Shown piece by piece: positions 25,113-33,920 of a DNA stretch of 64,000 bases. This DNA comes from CAYGLF01 sp964350945. GTDB taxonomy: Bacteria; Chlamydiota; Chlamydiia; Chlamydiales; JAAZZY01. The position numbers and the translations under genes were made by a program. The stretch covers positions 186,001 to 250,000 of the forward strand of contig CAYGLF010000002.1 in NCBI GenBank assembly GCA_964350945.1, in the 5' to 3' direction. Position 1 is the first letter of the stretch. Every line of letters begins with the position of its first letter. A model generated the notes under the pieces. It was given only the letters and a program-made list of their open reading frames with translations. It was not told where the DNA came from and searched no databases.

Positions 25113-25583
25113 TTACCATTTGAAGTGAGCAAAAGCCCTGTTAGCTTCTGCCATGCGGTGTGTATCGTCTTTTTTCTTGATGGTTGCGCCTTGATGATTA
25201 TAGCAATCATACAGTTCCATCATCAGGCCATCTTCCATTGACTTCCCAGATTTTTTTCGTGAGTTGTCAATGATCCATCTCATCGCAAGCGCAAAGCTTC
25301 TTTGTGGTGCAATCTCGATTGGGACTTGGTAGGTAGCTCCTCCAATTCTTCGTGACTTTACTTCAAGAGAGGGTCTTGCATTTTCTAGAGCCGTTTCAAA
25401 AGCTTCTAGAGGATTTTCGGAGTTTATTTTTTTAGCAAACTTATCGAGTGCCGCGTAAATTAATTTACGAGCTACATTTTTTTCTCCATCATACATAATC
25501 TTGTTGATGAACTTTGCTAAGATCACACTATCATATACAGGATCGGGATCAGTTTTTCGTTTTTCTGCTCTTCGTCTTCTCAT
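25113..25583 (-). CDS. rpsG: 30S ribosomal protein S7
   Basis: A 156-residue protein beginning MRRRRAEKRK, with KFINKIMYDGEKNVARKLIY (about 25-44), the RRIGGATYQVPIEI hairpin (about 77-90) and the C-terminal THRMAEANRAFAHFKW. It nucleates folding of the 16S rRNA head domain. It lies 17 bases after rpsL and 15 before fusA. The ATG at 25583 is the expected start. Confidence 0.97.
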   Translation of the reverse strand: MRRRRAEKRKTDPDPVYDSVILAKFINKIMYDGEKNVARKLIYAALDKFAKKINSENPLEAFETALENARPSLEVKSRRIGGATYQVPIEIAPQRSFALAMRWIIDNSRKKSGKSMEDGLMMELYDCYNHQGATIKKKDDTHRMAEANRAFAHFKW

Positions 25584-25599
25584 TATTCTTTACCTCAAA

Positions 25600-25971
25600 C
25601 TACTTAGGACGTTTAGAGCCGTATTTAGAACGGCTTTGTTTTCGATTCTCAACAGCGGCACAGTCAAGCGCTCCACGTACGATATGGTAACGGACACCAG
25701 GAAGATCCTTTACACGACCTCCACGAACGAGAACAATACTGTGTTCTTGTAAGTTGTGACCCTCTCCACCAATGTAGGCAATAACTTCTTGTCCATTTGA
25801 TAAACGGACCCAGGCTACTTTTCTTAAGGCTGAGTTTGGTTTTTTTGGGGTCTTTGTTTTTACTTGCAAGCAAACGCCGCGTCTTTGTGGGCATTTCTGT
25901 AAAGCTGGAGATTTCTTACGTCTCACTTTGTCTCTTCTTCTAGACCTTATAAGCTGGTTGATCGTTGGCAT
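25600..25971 (-). CDS. rpsL: 30S ribosomal protein S12
   Basis: A 123-residue protein, MPTINQLIRSRRRDKVRRKK at the start, with the decoding-centre KTPKKPNSALRKVAWVRLSN and GGEGHNLQEHSIVLVRGGRV stretches. Lys43 in the TPKKPNSA loop is the usual streptomycin-sensitive residue. First gene of the str operon. Confidence 0.97.
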   Translation of the reverse strand: MPTINQLIRSRRRDKVRRKKSPALQKCPQRRGVCLQVKTKTPKKPNSALRKVAWVRLSNGQEVIAYIGGEGHNLQEHSIVLVRGGRVKDLPGVRYHIVRGALDCAAVENRKQSRSKYGSKRPK

Positions 25972-26036
25972 TTGAGTTTTCTGCTCCTAACAATAACAGT
26001 GTTAAAAAGTTTGGTAATTTAAAAAGTTTAGGACAC

Positions 26037-26066
26037 ACTCTAGCATACCTTCAGGATTATTTGCAA
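26037..26066 (-). promoter_or_regulatory. Candidate promoter of the str operon
   Basis: On the minus strand TTGCAA (26066-26061) and TAGAGT (26042-26037) are spaced 18 bases apart, upstream of rpsL. The -10 is imperfect, so this is tentative. A TAGGAG ribosome site precedes the rpsL ATG. Confidence 0.3.
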
Positions 26067-26112
26067 AAAGATTTCCCTAAGCTTTGCTCGTTCACTATGA
26101 AAATGAAAGAAA

Positions 26113-27378
26113 TTATTTTAGGCGGCTTTTTCTAAGCTGCGAAAAGTATTCAATTCTTTTTTTCATTTCTCTTTCAAACCCGATTTCTCGAGGGTGGTAG
26201 TAATGGGGTCGCTCCTCTATTTCTTCAGGGAAGTAATTTTGACCTGAAAATTGATCTGGGGCGTCGGGGTCATATTGGTAACCTTTTCCATAACCTATCT
26301 CCTTCATAAGTGTGGTTGCTCCGTTCAAAATGTGGAGAGGAGGGGGTAGGTGAGATGTCTCTTCAGCTTGAGCTGTAGATCTTTTGTGTCCTAGGTAACA
26401 AGCATTACTTTTGGGTGCAAGCGCGAGATAAAGAGACGCTTGGGCTAGGGCAATTTCGCCTTCAGGAGAACCTAAAATTTCGTAGGCTTTGAAAGCATTT
26501 AAGCAGTAAGTGAGTGCTTGAGGGTCGGCAAGCCCAATATCTTCACAGGCGATGCGAATTAGCCGTCTTCCCACATAGCGAGGATCTTCCCCGCCAATGA
26601 ACATTCGAGAGAGCCAGTAAAGTGCTGCATCGGGGTCAGAGCCTCGAATAGACTTGTGCAAAGCGGAGATAAGATTGTAGTGCGCATCTCCTCCTTTGTC
26701 AAAAAGGGGACTTCTTTTTTGAAGGATTTTTTTTATATCCTTAACTTCTAGAAATTGGGAGGGGGATGCTAGTTGGATATTTTCTATCATACTTAAAAGA
26801 TAGCGACCATCTCCATGAGCAATTTCTATTAAAAATTCCCTGGCATGTTTACTGATATTGAGGGGGGTAAAAGCATTTTCATAGCGCAGGATTAGTTTTT
26901 CCAGATCTTGATTTTTAAGAGCTTCCAAAGTAAAAACGCGCATCCTTGATAACAAGGCATTATTGAGAGAAAACGAGGGGTTTTCAGTTGTGGCCCCAAT
27001 TAGAATAAGTTGACCGCTTTCAATCAGGGGAAGAAAAAGATCTTGCTGACTTTTATTAAAGCGGTGAATCTCATCAAGAAAAATGACAGTTAGGGGATTA
27101 AAAAGAGGGGACTTTTCAGATGCTTTAAAGATGTTTTTGATGTCACTCACTGAGGTTGAGACGGCTGAAAGAGCGTGGAAATTAGGACTTAGACTTTGGC
27201 CATAGATACGAGCTAAGGTCGTTTTCCCACACCCTGGAGGCCCCCAGAAAAGAACGGAGATAGGTTTTTTGGTTTCGATGATCTGCTTTAAGAAGCTTTT
27301 GTCTTCGATCAGGTGACTTTGACCGACTAGCTCATCTAAAGATCGAGGTCTTAATGCCTCGGATAAAGGAGCTCTCAT
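26113..27378 (-). CDS. rarA: Replication-associated AAA+ ATPase RarA (MgsA)
   Basis: A 421-residue protein: Walker A GPPGCGKTTLARIYG (about 45-59), Walker B VIFLDEIHRFNKSQQD (about 97-112), sensor 1 GATTENPSF, and arginine finger region NNALLSRMRVF. The C-terminal part has the RarA/WRNIP1 tetramerisation domain (IRGSDPDAALYWLSRM, RRLIRIACEDIGLADP). It acts at stalled replication forks. Start and length match the family. The glutaredoxin-like gene ends two bases upstream of its ATG, suggesting cotranscription. Confidence 0.93.
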   Translation of the reverse strand: MRAPLSEALRPRSLDELVGQSHLIEDKSFLKQIIETKKPISVLFWGPPGCGKTTLARIYGQSLSPNFHALSAVSTSVSDIKNIFKASEKSPLFNPLTVIFLDEIHRFNKSQQDLFLPLIESGQLILIGATTENPSFSLNNALLSRMRVFTLEALKNQDLEKLILRYENAFTPLNISKHAREFLIEIAHGDGRYLLSMIENIQLASPSQFLEVKDIKKILQKRSPLFDKGGDAHYNLISALHKSIRGSDPDAALYWLSRMFIGGEDPRYVGRRLIRIACEDIGLADPQALTYCLNAFKAYEILGSPEGEIALAQASLYLALAPKSNACYLGHKRSTAQAEETSHLPPPLHILNGATTLMKEIGYGKGYQYDPDAPDQFSGQNYFPEEIEERPHYYHPREIGFEREMKKRIEYFSQLRKSRLK

Positions 27379-27379
27379 G

Positions 27380-27724
27380 TTACTTAGGGTTTACGAGATT
27401 TTCCTTAATCCATTTGATAATAGCGTCCGACTCATAAAGAGCCTTGCCGTTGTGGACGAGGCAAGGGACTTGTTTTTTTCCGCCAATCGAGATAAGCTCT
27501 TCACGGATCTTAGGTTCGGCAACATTTTTCGTTTTAAGTGTAATATCATGTTGATCTGCATAGCTTGTGACCTTTTTGCAGTAGGGGCATTGAGGAAGGA
27601 TATAAAGAGTGATTGAATCAGCTGAAATCATCGAAGTTACCATAAGGTTAAATAAAATAAAGAAAAAACACTTATAAAATTTTTTAAGCAAAATAGTCCT
27701 TTGGCTTAAAGAAAATAAAAGCAT
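27380..27724 (-). CDS. Glutaredoxin-like protein with an N-terminal hydrophobic leader
   Basis: A 114-residue protein. Residues 37-114 are a glutaredoxin/thioredoxin fold: ITLYILPQCPYCKKVTSYAD holds the CPYC redox site, KKQVPCLVHNGKALYES the cis-Pro segment and DAIIKWIKENL the C-terminal helix. Residues 14-35 (FYKCFFFILFNLMVTSMISADS) look like a signal peptide or anchor, so the redox domain may face the periplasm, which is unusual for a CPYC glutaredoxin. If the first Met is not used, no later Met removes the whole hydrophobic stretch. It forms a pair with rarA. Confidence 0.72.
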   Translation of the reverse strand: MLLFSLSQRTILLKKFYKCFFFILFNLMVTSMISADSITLYILPQCPYCKKVTSYADQHDITLKTKNVAEPKIREELISIGGKKQVPCLVHNGKALYESDAIIKWIKENLVNPK

Positions 27725-27746
27725 AGGATACCAAATAAGGGAATTT

Positions 27747-28328
27747 ATGTTGAGTCAATATTATCTTAAATATGGCTGGTCAAAGGCCTATTTCTTCTGC
27801 TTCCTGCTATTTGGGCAAGCGATGTTTAGCCCTTTAGCCACTCTTGAGAAGAGGCGGGGATACGATCAGGTGCGCATTGCGGGTGATGTGGGGCAAATCG
27901 CTGTCCCGCTTTTCGCTGTAATGGTGACTCTTGCTCATCGTGACTATCGAGGAATGAGGGACTATGCAGGCTCTTTTGGGACAACCATTGGTAGCTCCTT
28001 AATTATCAAGCCAATTGTCAATGCCGAGCGCCCCGATGGGGGGAGCATGTCTTTTCCAAGTGGCCATACAGCAGCAGCTATGGGTGGGGCGGCTTTTTTA
28101 CAGATGCGCTATGGGATGCGTTACGGTATCCCGGCCTACATTGTCGCAAGTTATGTGGGGTTTTCAAGAGTTTACGCCCAAAGACACTGGTTCTTAGATG
28201 TGCTTGCAGGAACCTCATTGGCACTGGCAGCTAATACTATCTTTACGAAGCCTCTTTCAGAGAATTATCGATTTATTCCGGTTTTGACACAAGATCGGGT
28301 GGGGATTTGTGTGAGTTGGGAGTGGTAG
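27747..28328 (+). CDS. PAP2-family membrane phosphatase
   Basis: A 193-residue membrane protein with the three PAP2 motifs: KPIVNAERPDGG (about 90-101), the catalytic SFPSGHTAAA (about 104-113) and SRVYAQRHWFLDVLAG (about 142-157). These enzymes remove phosphate from lipids such as phosphatidic acid or undecaprenyl pyrophosphate. The first 30 residues may be a signal or anchor. It has AAGGGAA before ATG 27747 and its 3' end overlaps scpB by 56 bases on the opposite strand. The substrate is undetermined. Confidence 0.85.
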   Translation: MLSQYYLKYGWSKAYFFCFLLFGQAMFSPLATLEKRRGYDQVRIAGDVGQIAVPLFAVMVTLAHRDYRGMRDYAGSFGTTIGSSLIIKPIVNAERPDGGSMSFPSGHTAAAMGGAAFLQMRYGMRYGIPAYIVASYVGFSRVYAQRHWFLDVLAGTSLALAANTIFTKPLSENYRFIPVLTQDRVGICVSWEW

Positions 28329-28854
28329 GTTCTTGCAAGGGAATGCGAGGCAGTTCTTTAATATTTTTTAATCCAAAGTAAGTTAAAAAATGGGCCGTTG
28401 TTTCAAAGAGCATGGGAGCTCCGGGAGCATCTGATCTTCTCGAGTTAGAGATTAACTGACGTTCAAGGAGTTGAGAAAGCGAGTAACTGCAGTCAACGCC
28501 TCGGATTTGCTCTACTTCAATGCGGGTTACGGGTTGTTTGTAGGCAATAATTGCTAAAACTTCGAGTGCTGATGGAGCCAGCTTGACCCATTTTGTGGGA
28601 TGGAGCTTTTCAAGGTAGGGTTGAAGATCGGGTTTACTTTGCAAAAGATAGCCTTCAGCAATTTCAGTCAGTTCAAAAGCACGGTTTTGATCTTCATACT
28701 CTTGTGCAAGATTTTGTAGCTCAAGACGAAGTTCTTTGCGGCCGATGTTGAATTCTTCTTTTAGAATAGCCTGCATTTTACTTAGGCTTAAAGGGCTATT
28801 TGCTGAAAAAAGCAAAGCTTCTAAAATATGTTGAACGCAATTGGGTGTTTCCAT
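28273..28854 (-). CDS. scpB: Segregation and condensation protein B
   Basis: A 193-residue protein with two winged-helix domains typical of ScpB: ILEALLFSANSPLSLSKMQAIL at the start and LAIIAYKQPVTRIEVEQIRG (about 101-120) in the second. It is the partner of ScpA in the SMC condensin complex. The C-terminal 20 residues are a variable proline-rich tail. It follows scpA by 12 bases and overlaps the PAP2 gene end on the other strand. Confidence 0.9.
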   Translation of the reverse strand: METPNCVQHILEALLFSANSPLSLSKMQAILKEEFNIGRKELRLELQNLAQEYEDQNRAFELTEIAEGYLLQSKPDLQPYLEKLHPTKWVKLAPSALEVLAIIAYKQPVTRIEVEQIRGVDCSYSLSQLLERQLISNSRRSDAPGAPMLFETTAHFLTYFGLKNIKELPRIPLQEPTTPNSHKSPPDLVSKPE

Positions 28855-28866
28855 TTCATAAACCTT

Positions 28867-29571
28867 TTAGGGTGTTTCTATATACCATTGGTCTTGGCTT
28901 TGGTTTAAAAGGGCCCATCCTTGCTTTAAGATTTCTAATAAAGCAATGAAAAGGGCGATCAGCTCTCCTTTGGGTTTTTTATAACTAAATACCTCAAAGA
29001 AGGAAATTTTCTTAAGTTGGCTAAGGTTAGACTTTAACTCTTTTATTTTGTCAGAGATTTTATAATCTTCTTCTTCAATAAAGTTAGTTTTAGCAAGAGC
29101 TTGCTTTTCTAAGACTTGCTTGAAAAGTTCGGAGAGTATGGATCCTGACATAGGCTGCAGTTCAGTTTGCGAGCGGGGCTTTACATAATAACCCCGCTGA
29201 TATCTAAGCGACTGACTATCAGCTTTTTCACCGAGGGTTTGTGCAACATCTCTGAATTTATAGTAGTGGACTAACTGTTCTAAAATATCGATTCGAAGTG
29301 TGCTAATATCTTGCGTCTCTTCAACTTCCGAGTCTTGGGGGATGAGCATTTTACTTTTTAAGAGCATTAAGCTGCTGACAATAGATAGAAATTCAGCTCC
29401 TAAATCTAAGTCATAGGTCATTAGTTTGCTTAAATGGGCCTTATATTGTTCCATCACATGATCAATAGCGACTTTGTAGATATCTAGTTCTTTACTGTCG
29501 ACTAAATGCACTAAAAGGTCTAAGGGCCCTTCAAAGTCTTGAAGGTTAAAAATGGGGTCTGATACACGCAT
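28867..29571 (-). CDS. scpA: Segregation and condensation protein A
   Basis: A 234-residue kleisin. The N-terminal SMC-neck-binding helix region FEGPLDLLVHLVDSKELDIY (about 14-33) is diagnostic. LGAEFLSIVSSLMLLKSKML and a C-terminal winged helix (KKISFFEVFSYKKPKGELIA) follow. It bridges the SMC heads. Operon with scpB. Length is in the usual range. Confidence 0.9.
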   Translation of the reverse strand: MRVSDPIFNLQDFEGPLDLLVHLVDSKELDIYKVAIDHVMEQYKAHLSKLMTYDLDLGAEFLSIVSSLMLLKSKMLIPQDSEVEETQDISTLRIDILEQLVHYYKFRDVAQTLGEKADSQSLRYQRGYYVKPRSQTELQPMSGSILSELFKQVLEKQALAKTNFIEEEDYKISDKIKELKSNLSQLKKISFFEVFSYKKPKGELIALFIALLEILKQGWALLNQSQDQWYIETP

Positions 29572-29738
29572 AAAAAAAATCCGATTGCAGCTCTAAAGGA
29601 TAGCTGAAAAAGTGTTTCATTGCAAGTCCTTCATCTTAAGCTGCTACTTAAGGCTTTTTCAAATAAAAATTCAATTAGTTTTTACAAATCACTTGCTTTA
29701 AGTAATTTAAGATTAAGTTAAAAATTACTAAAAAAAGG

Positions 29739-29767
29739 TTGAGGAAATATTTTTTCAAATTTATAGG
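29739..29767 (+). promoter_or_regulatory. Candidate tsp promoter with structured leader
   Basis: TTGAGG (29739-29744) and TATAGG (29762-29767) are 17 bases apart. The predicted transcript starts near 29774 and opens with a GC-rich segment (about 29777-29808) able to fold a short interrupted hairpin (AGGG/CCCT plus CGC/GCG). The ribosome site AGGAG is at 29822-29826. Confidence 0.35.
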
Positions 29768-29835
29768 TTGGGTTGTAGGGCCGCAAAGAGCGCATAAGGC
29801 GCCCCCTTAAATGATTAATTTAGGAGTTACTAGCT

Positions 29836-31833
29836 GTGCGTATTTATAAAAAAAATATATTTCTCATTATTCTCTGTTTTTTAAGCTTAATTGCCGTTCC
29901 TCTCACAGCTTCTCAAAAGCTCTTGAAAAAAGACAACGTCAAGGAGATTATGAACGATCTTCTTGTTTACCATGTTGAGCATAAAGAAATGAATACTGAG
30001 GTTATGAAGCGATCTTTTCGTATCTACCTAGAGCGTTTTGATGTGTTAAAGTATTACTTGACAACTGCAGAGATTAAAGCCTTCCTCAACCCGAGTGAGC
30101 AAATGCTTCAAGATGCAGTAAAGAGATATTATAAAGGAGATCTCCATTACCACGAGCAAATTCAAGCAATGGTAGAAATGGCGATTTTAAGAGCTCGAAA
30201 AAATAGAGAGTTGATGCGTTTTGATGCTGAGCGAAATGTAATGTCTCAAAGAGTCTCTTCTCTAGGAAGCTTAAGCTCTATTTCCTTTTCTAAAGACGTT
30301 TCTGATCTAACCAAGCGTCAAAAACAGCATATGGAGCGTTTTGTAATGGTTCAAGAGCGTTCGACTCCTTTTGTTGCAACCACTTCAGATTATCAAAAAA
30401 TGTTTGACTACTATGAAAGTCGAATGCGTGAGTATGAGAGTAATTATTTAGCAGATGCTGAAGATCTCCCTAATGGGGCGCAAAGTGAGCATAATCTTTC
30501 ATTTCATACACTTAAATCGCTGACTAAAAGCTTAGATACGCACACAGAGTATTTTTCTCCTGATGAAACCAGAATGATGCAAAACTCATTAAGTAAAGCA
30601 TTTTATGGAGTTGGTTTGGTGCTTCAAAGAGACTATCGAGGAATTACTGTCCATGAGGTAACTAAGAATGGGCCTGCTGATAAAACGGGTCATTTAAAGG
30701 TGGGTGATGAGGTCTATGCGATCAATAATCATGAGCTAAAATCTATGAAGTACAAGGAAATTATCGAGCTACTTCATGGGGGTGAAAAAGCTGAGTTAAA
30801 ACTTGCTATTCGCCGAGCAGATGCTAATGGTAAACTTAAGGAAAAAGATATTCTTGTTAAAAGAGAGAAAGTGGGTCTTTCTAATCGTTTAATTGAAGTT
30901 GATTATGAGCCCTATCAGGGCGGAATTATTGGGAAAATTACCCTGAATTCATTTTATGATAATCAAGCAGGGGTGAGCTCTCGAAAAGATATTGAAAAAG
31001 CACTCGTTGATTTACGATCTAAGGGGGAACTTAAAGGACTTGTTTTAGATTTTAGAGAAAATCCGGGTGGGTACTTAATGCAAGCGGTAGAAGTTGCTGG
31101 CCTTTTTATCTCTAATGGAGTGGTGGCAGCTGCTAAATTTGCTGATGGGAAAGTTCATTACCTAAGAGATCTAGATGGCAAAAGACAGTATAGCGGTCCT
31201 TTGGTTATTTTAACCTCACGCCTTTCAGCTTCTTCTTCAGAAATTGTGGTAGGAACGCTCAAAGACTATGGCGTTGCCGTTGTTGTGGGGGACCCTCAAA
31301 CTTATGGGAAAGGTTCTATTCAGTATCAAACACTGACTTTGCCAAACCCTAAGCATTACTACAAAGTAACGATTGGCCGTTACTACACGGTGAGTGGAAA
31401 ATGTACTCAGCTCGATGGTGTTAAAGCTGATATTGTATTGCCATCACATTACTACTATGAAAAGCTTGGTGAGCGATTTGTAGCCTCTCCCTTAGGAAGA
31501 GACCAGATTCCACCAGCCTACAATGATACCTTATCAGATTTAGATGCGAGAGCCAAAGATATCTTTACGCGTTTTTATCTGCCCACTTTGCAGAAGAAAA
31601 CAGACACGTGGACCAACATGATCCCAGCTCTTCAAAAAAAGAGTGCGGATCGCTTAAAGAAAAACCAAGAATTTCAAAGCTATCTCAAAAAGCTGGAGAA
31701 CAATGATCCTAAAGCGCAATCCAGTGTTGTAGAAAAAAATGATATGCAGATGCAAGAGGCGACTTTTATTGTAAAAGATATGATTGAGATTAAAAAAAGT
31801 TCTCGAGTATCAGAGGTTGTTTTGAGTCAATAG
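29836..31833 (+). CDS. tsp: Tail-specific protease (S41, CtpA/Prc family)
   Basis: A 665-residue exported protease. A signal peptide (about 1-25: IFLIILCFLSLIAVPLTAS) is followed by a long N-terminal Prc-type domain and a PDZ domain near 250-340 (GVGLVLQRDYRGITVHEVTK). The S41 catalytic core contains SRLSASSSEIV with the nucleophile Ser and DPQTYGKGSIQ with the catalytic Lys. These enzymes cut proteins from their C-termini in the periplasm; the Chlamydia orthologue is CT441. Start GTG 29836 has AGGAG at a 9-base spacing. The C-terminal 70 residues are charged. Chlamydia also has tsp near the str genes. Confidence 0.92.
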   Translation: MRIYKKNIFLIILCFLSLIAVPLTASQKLLKKDNVKEIMNDLLVYHVEHKEMNTEVMKRSFRIYLERFDVLKYYLTTAEIKAFLNPSEQMLQDAVKRYYKGDLHYHEQIQAMVEMAILRARKNRELMRFDAERNVMSQRVSSLGSLSSISFSKDVSDLTKRQKQHMERFVMVQERSTPFVATTSDYQKMFDYYESRMREYESNYLADAEDLPNGAQSEHNLSFHTLKSLTKSLDTHTEYFSPDETRMMQNSLSKAFYGVGLVLQRDYRGITVHEVTKNGPADKTGHLKVGDEVYAINNHELKSMKYKEIIELLHGGEKAELKLAIRRADANGKLKEKDILVKREKVGLSNRLIEVDYEPYQGGIIGKITLNSFYDNQAGVSSRKDIEKALVDLRSKGELKGLVLDFRENPGGYLMQAVEVAGLFISNGVVAAAKFADGKVHYLRDLDGKRQYSGPLVILTSRLSASSSEIVVGTLKDYGVAVVVGDPQTYGKGSIQYQTLTLPNPKHYYKVTIGRYYTVSGKCTQLDGVKADIVLPSHYYYEKLGERFVASPLGRDQIPPAYNDTLSDLDARAKDIFTRFYLPTLQKKTDTWTNMIPALQKKSADRLKKNQEFQSYLKKLENNDPKAQSSVVEKNDMQMQEATFIVKDMIEIKKSSRVSEVVLSQ

Positions 31834-31904
31834 ATGGGCGTATTTGAAATAAGCGCTGTACTAAAATAAACTGAGCTTCTATATTTATGGGCCAAAATTT
31901 ATAT

Positions 31905-31977
31905 GGCCAGATAGCTCAGTCGGTAGAGCAAAGGACTGAAAATCCTTGTGTCGCCGGTTCGATCCCGGCTCTGGCCA
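31905..31977 (+). tRNA. tRNA-Phe (GAA)
   Basis: A full cloverleaf. The 7-bp acceptor stem is GGCCAGA / TCTGGCC with discriminator A. The D-arm is GCTCAGTCGGTAGAGC, the anticodon stem is AAGGA/TCCTT with loop CTGAAAA, and the T-arm GGTTCGATCCC is canonical. The anticodon GAA is at 31938-31940. CCA is not encoded and must be added by nucleotidyltransferase. An ABC-F gene follows on the same strand. Confidence 0.97.
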
Positions 31978-32026
31978 TATTCTTTTCTTGGAAGAGTAAG
32001 TCCAGAATATGTCGGTATTGCTAGGT

Positions 32027-32055
32027 TTGCTCTGATTTTCAATTCATGGTATTAT
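32027..32055 (+). promoter_or_regulatory. Promoter of the ABC-F gene
   Basis: TTGCTC (32027-32032) and TATTAT (32050-32055) are 17 bases apart, a good sigma-70/66-type match. The transcript would start near 32062 and carry a leader of about 75 bases before the ABC-F start codon. Confidence 0.5.
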
Positions 32056-32069
32056 AAGGCCATAATCGT

Positions 32070-32137
32070 AAGGAGCTGTAGACTCGTGAAAAAATAAGTT
32101 TGAAACCGCCTTTTTAATCGTAATTGGAGTCAAACTT
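32070..32137 (+). promoter_or_regulatory. Attenuator-like leader: mini-ORF and hairpin before ABC-F
   Basis: AAGGAG (32070-32075) sits 10 bases before GTG-AAA-AAA-TAA (32086-32097), a possible Met-Lys-Lys leader. Its stop overlaps AAGTTTGA (32096-32103), which is perfectly complementary to TCAAACTT (32130-32137), directly before the ABC-F ATG. The ABC-F ribosome site GGAG (32126-32129) lies at the edge of this second arm. The two ribosome sites are embedded in a repeated word: AATCGTAAGGAG and AATCGTAATTGGAG. This layout resembles ribosome-mediated attenuation. Confidence 0.4.
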
Positions 32138-33721
32138 ATGTCTAAGCAGCTTATACAACTAGTTCATATTTTAAAATCTTTTGGGTCATTAAACCTTTTC
32201 AAGGATGTTTCACTTTCTATAAATGAAGGAGATATCTTTGCTTTGATTGGAGAAAATGGTGTAGGTAAAACTACTTTGCTCGAGATATTGACAGGGCGAG
32301 TATTGCCAGATAGTGGAAGTGTCAGTAAAGCCACAGATGTAACCATTGGGTATTTACCTCAGGAAATTTACGTTCAAGATACAGAAATCTCTGTGAAAAA
32401 ATATATAGAAGAAAGTCCATTAAGGGCTCTCGAACGAGAAATAAGTCTCTTATTGGATCAAGGAAATATAGAGGAATGGGGCGAGCTCCATGAAAAGTAT
32501 GAGCAACTCGGAGGATATCAGAGAATATCCGCAGAAAAAATATTTTTTGGGTTAAAATTAGACCCGTCTTTATTAAACCTTCCAATATCTAAACTTAGTA
32601 GTGGACAAAAGGTTCGTGTAGCTTTGGCTAAAGTTTTGTCTGAAAATCCAGGGCTTCTTTTACTTGATGAGCCAACAAACCACCTTGATTCAGAAATGTT
32701 GGAATGGTTGGAGTCTGTCTTAAAAACCCGTCAGGGAGCTAGTATTATTGTTTCTCACGACAGAAGATTTTTAAACAGAATCTGTAATCACTTGATTGAA
32801 ATTAACCACAGTAAGATTTTTTGTTACGAGGGGAGTTACGACTTTTTTCTTCAGGAAAAAAAACGCATTTTGGAGAGAAGATTCAAGGCCTATAAAGAGC
32901 AGCAAGAGGAGATAGCCCAACTAAAACAACAGATTAAAGCAATAACATTTTCAAAGAAGAAGTCTTCTCCACCCTCGGATAGAAATATTATGGCTTATGA
33001 TAAAAGAGGGGAACATCATCAAAAATCTCTTCACCGTAATTTGAATGATCTGAAAGCTAAGCTTGCAGAAATCGAAGCCAACAGAATAGTCCATCCTAGG
33101 TCAAAGACTATAAAAGGGCTAAGATTTCTTTTTTCCCCTTTAAGTTCAGCTGTTGCGATCGAATTAAATCAAATTAGTAAATCTTTTGGGGATAAAGTAC
33201 TGTTTTCTAAGCTTCATAAAACTTTATCGAAAGGAGATAGAATTATTTTACAGGGTGCAAACGGGTCGGGGAAAACAACATTGCTAAAAATTATTGCTGG
33301 GTTGGTCCAAGCCGATGAAGGAAGTGTCAATTATGCGCCTACAACAAGAATTGCTTACCTAGATCAAGAAATAGAGCGGCTACCTGCGAATACGACACCT
33401 CTGGCATATTTCGAAGAGCGTTTTGCTTTAACTGAAGAAAGCTTGAGAAAGGAATTGCATAAAGCAGCTTTGGGAGGGGTTGAACTGTTAAATCGTTCTT
33501 TCTCTAGTATGAGTGTTGGAGAAAGAAAGCGTTTAATGCTTTTAGTGCTGATTTTAGAAAAACCCAATGTCCTTTTACTGGATGAGCCAACAAACCACCT
33601 TGATTTTTCGACCTTAGAGGCTCTTGAGTCAGCTCTACTAAGATTTGAAGGAGCTATTTTAGCTGTTTCTCATGACAGTACATTTATAGAAAAAATTTCA
33701 ACCGAGCAATGGAACTTGTGA
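32138..33721 (+). CDS. ABC-F family ATPase
   Basis: A 527-residue protein with two ABC domains and no membrane segment: Walker A GENGVGKTT and GANGSGKTT, signature motifs LSSGQKVRVALAK and MSVGERKRLMLL, Walker B LLLLDEPTNHLD twice. A charged linker lies between them (about 245-310). ABC-F proteins act on the ribosome E site; some protect it from antibiotics. I cannot tell whether this is a housekeeping (EttA/Uup-like) or a resistance type. The attenuator-like leader favours the latter. It sits next to a tRNA gene in an otherwise variable region. Confidence 0.88.
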   Translation: MSKQLIQLVHILKSFGSLNLFKDVSLSINEGDIFALIGENGVGKTTLLEILTGRVLPDSGSVSKATDVTIGYLPQEIYVQDTEISVKKYIEESPLRALEREISLLLDQGNIEEWGELHEKYEQLGGYQRISAEKIFFGLKLDPSLLNLPISKLSSGQKVRVALAKVLSENPGLLLLDEPTNHLDSEMLEWLESVLKTRQGASIIVSHDRRFLNRICNHLIEINHSKIFCYEGSYDFFLQEKKRILERRFKAYKEQQEEIAQLKQQIKAITFSKKKSSPPSDRNIMAYDKRGEHHQKSLHRNLNDLKAKLAEIEANRIVHPRSKTIKGLRFLFSPLSSAVAIELNQISKSFGDKVLFSKLHKTLSKGDRIILQGANGSGKTTLLKIIAGLVQADEGSVNYAPTTRIAYLDQEIERLPANTTPLAYFEERFALTEESLRKELHKAALGGVELLNRSFSSMSVGERKRLMLLVLILEKPNVLLLDEPTNHLDFSTLEALESALLRFEGAILAVSHDSTFIEKISTEQWNL

Positions 33722-33920
33722 CTTGTGTCTTAGCAAAGATTGAAAATCTTTCTGTTTTTAGTGGCACCTAGGGAAGCTCTTAAAATTCGCTTTTTAGAAC
33801 CTTTTAGGTGACTGAAATGAGTAAAAAGGGGGCTGTTCTATAGAATAATTTTTAATTTATTAAATCTTAATATATTTGTTTTATTATTCTAATTAGTTAA
33901 CAAAATATTGGTTTATATTT

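Noticed and set aside
32138..33721. Calling the ABC-F protein a specific resistance factor such as MsrA or VgaA.
   Set aside because: The interdomain linker gives no clear match and could equally be a housekeeping Uup/EttA-type protein.
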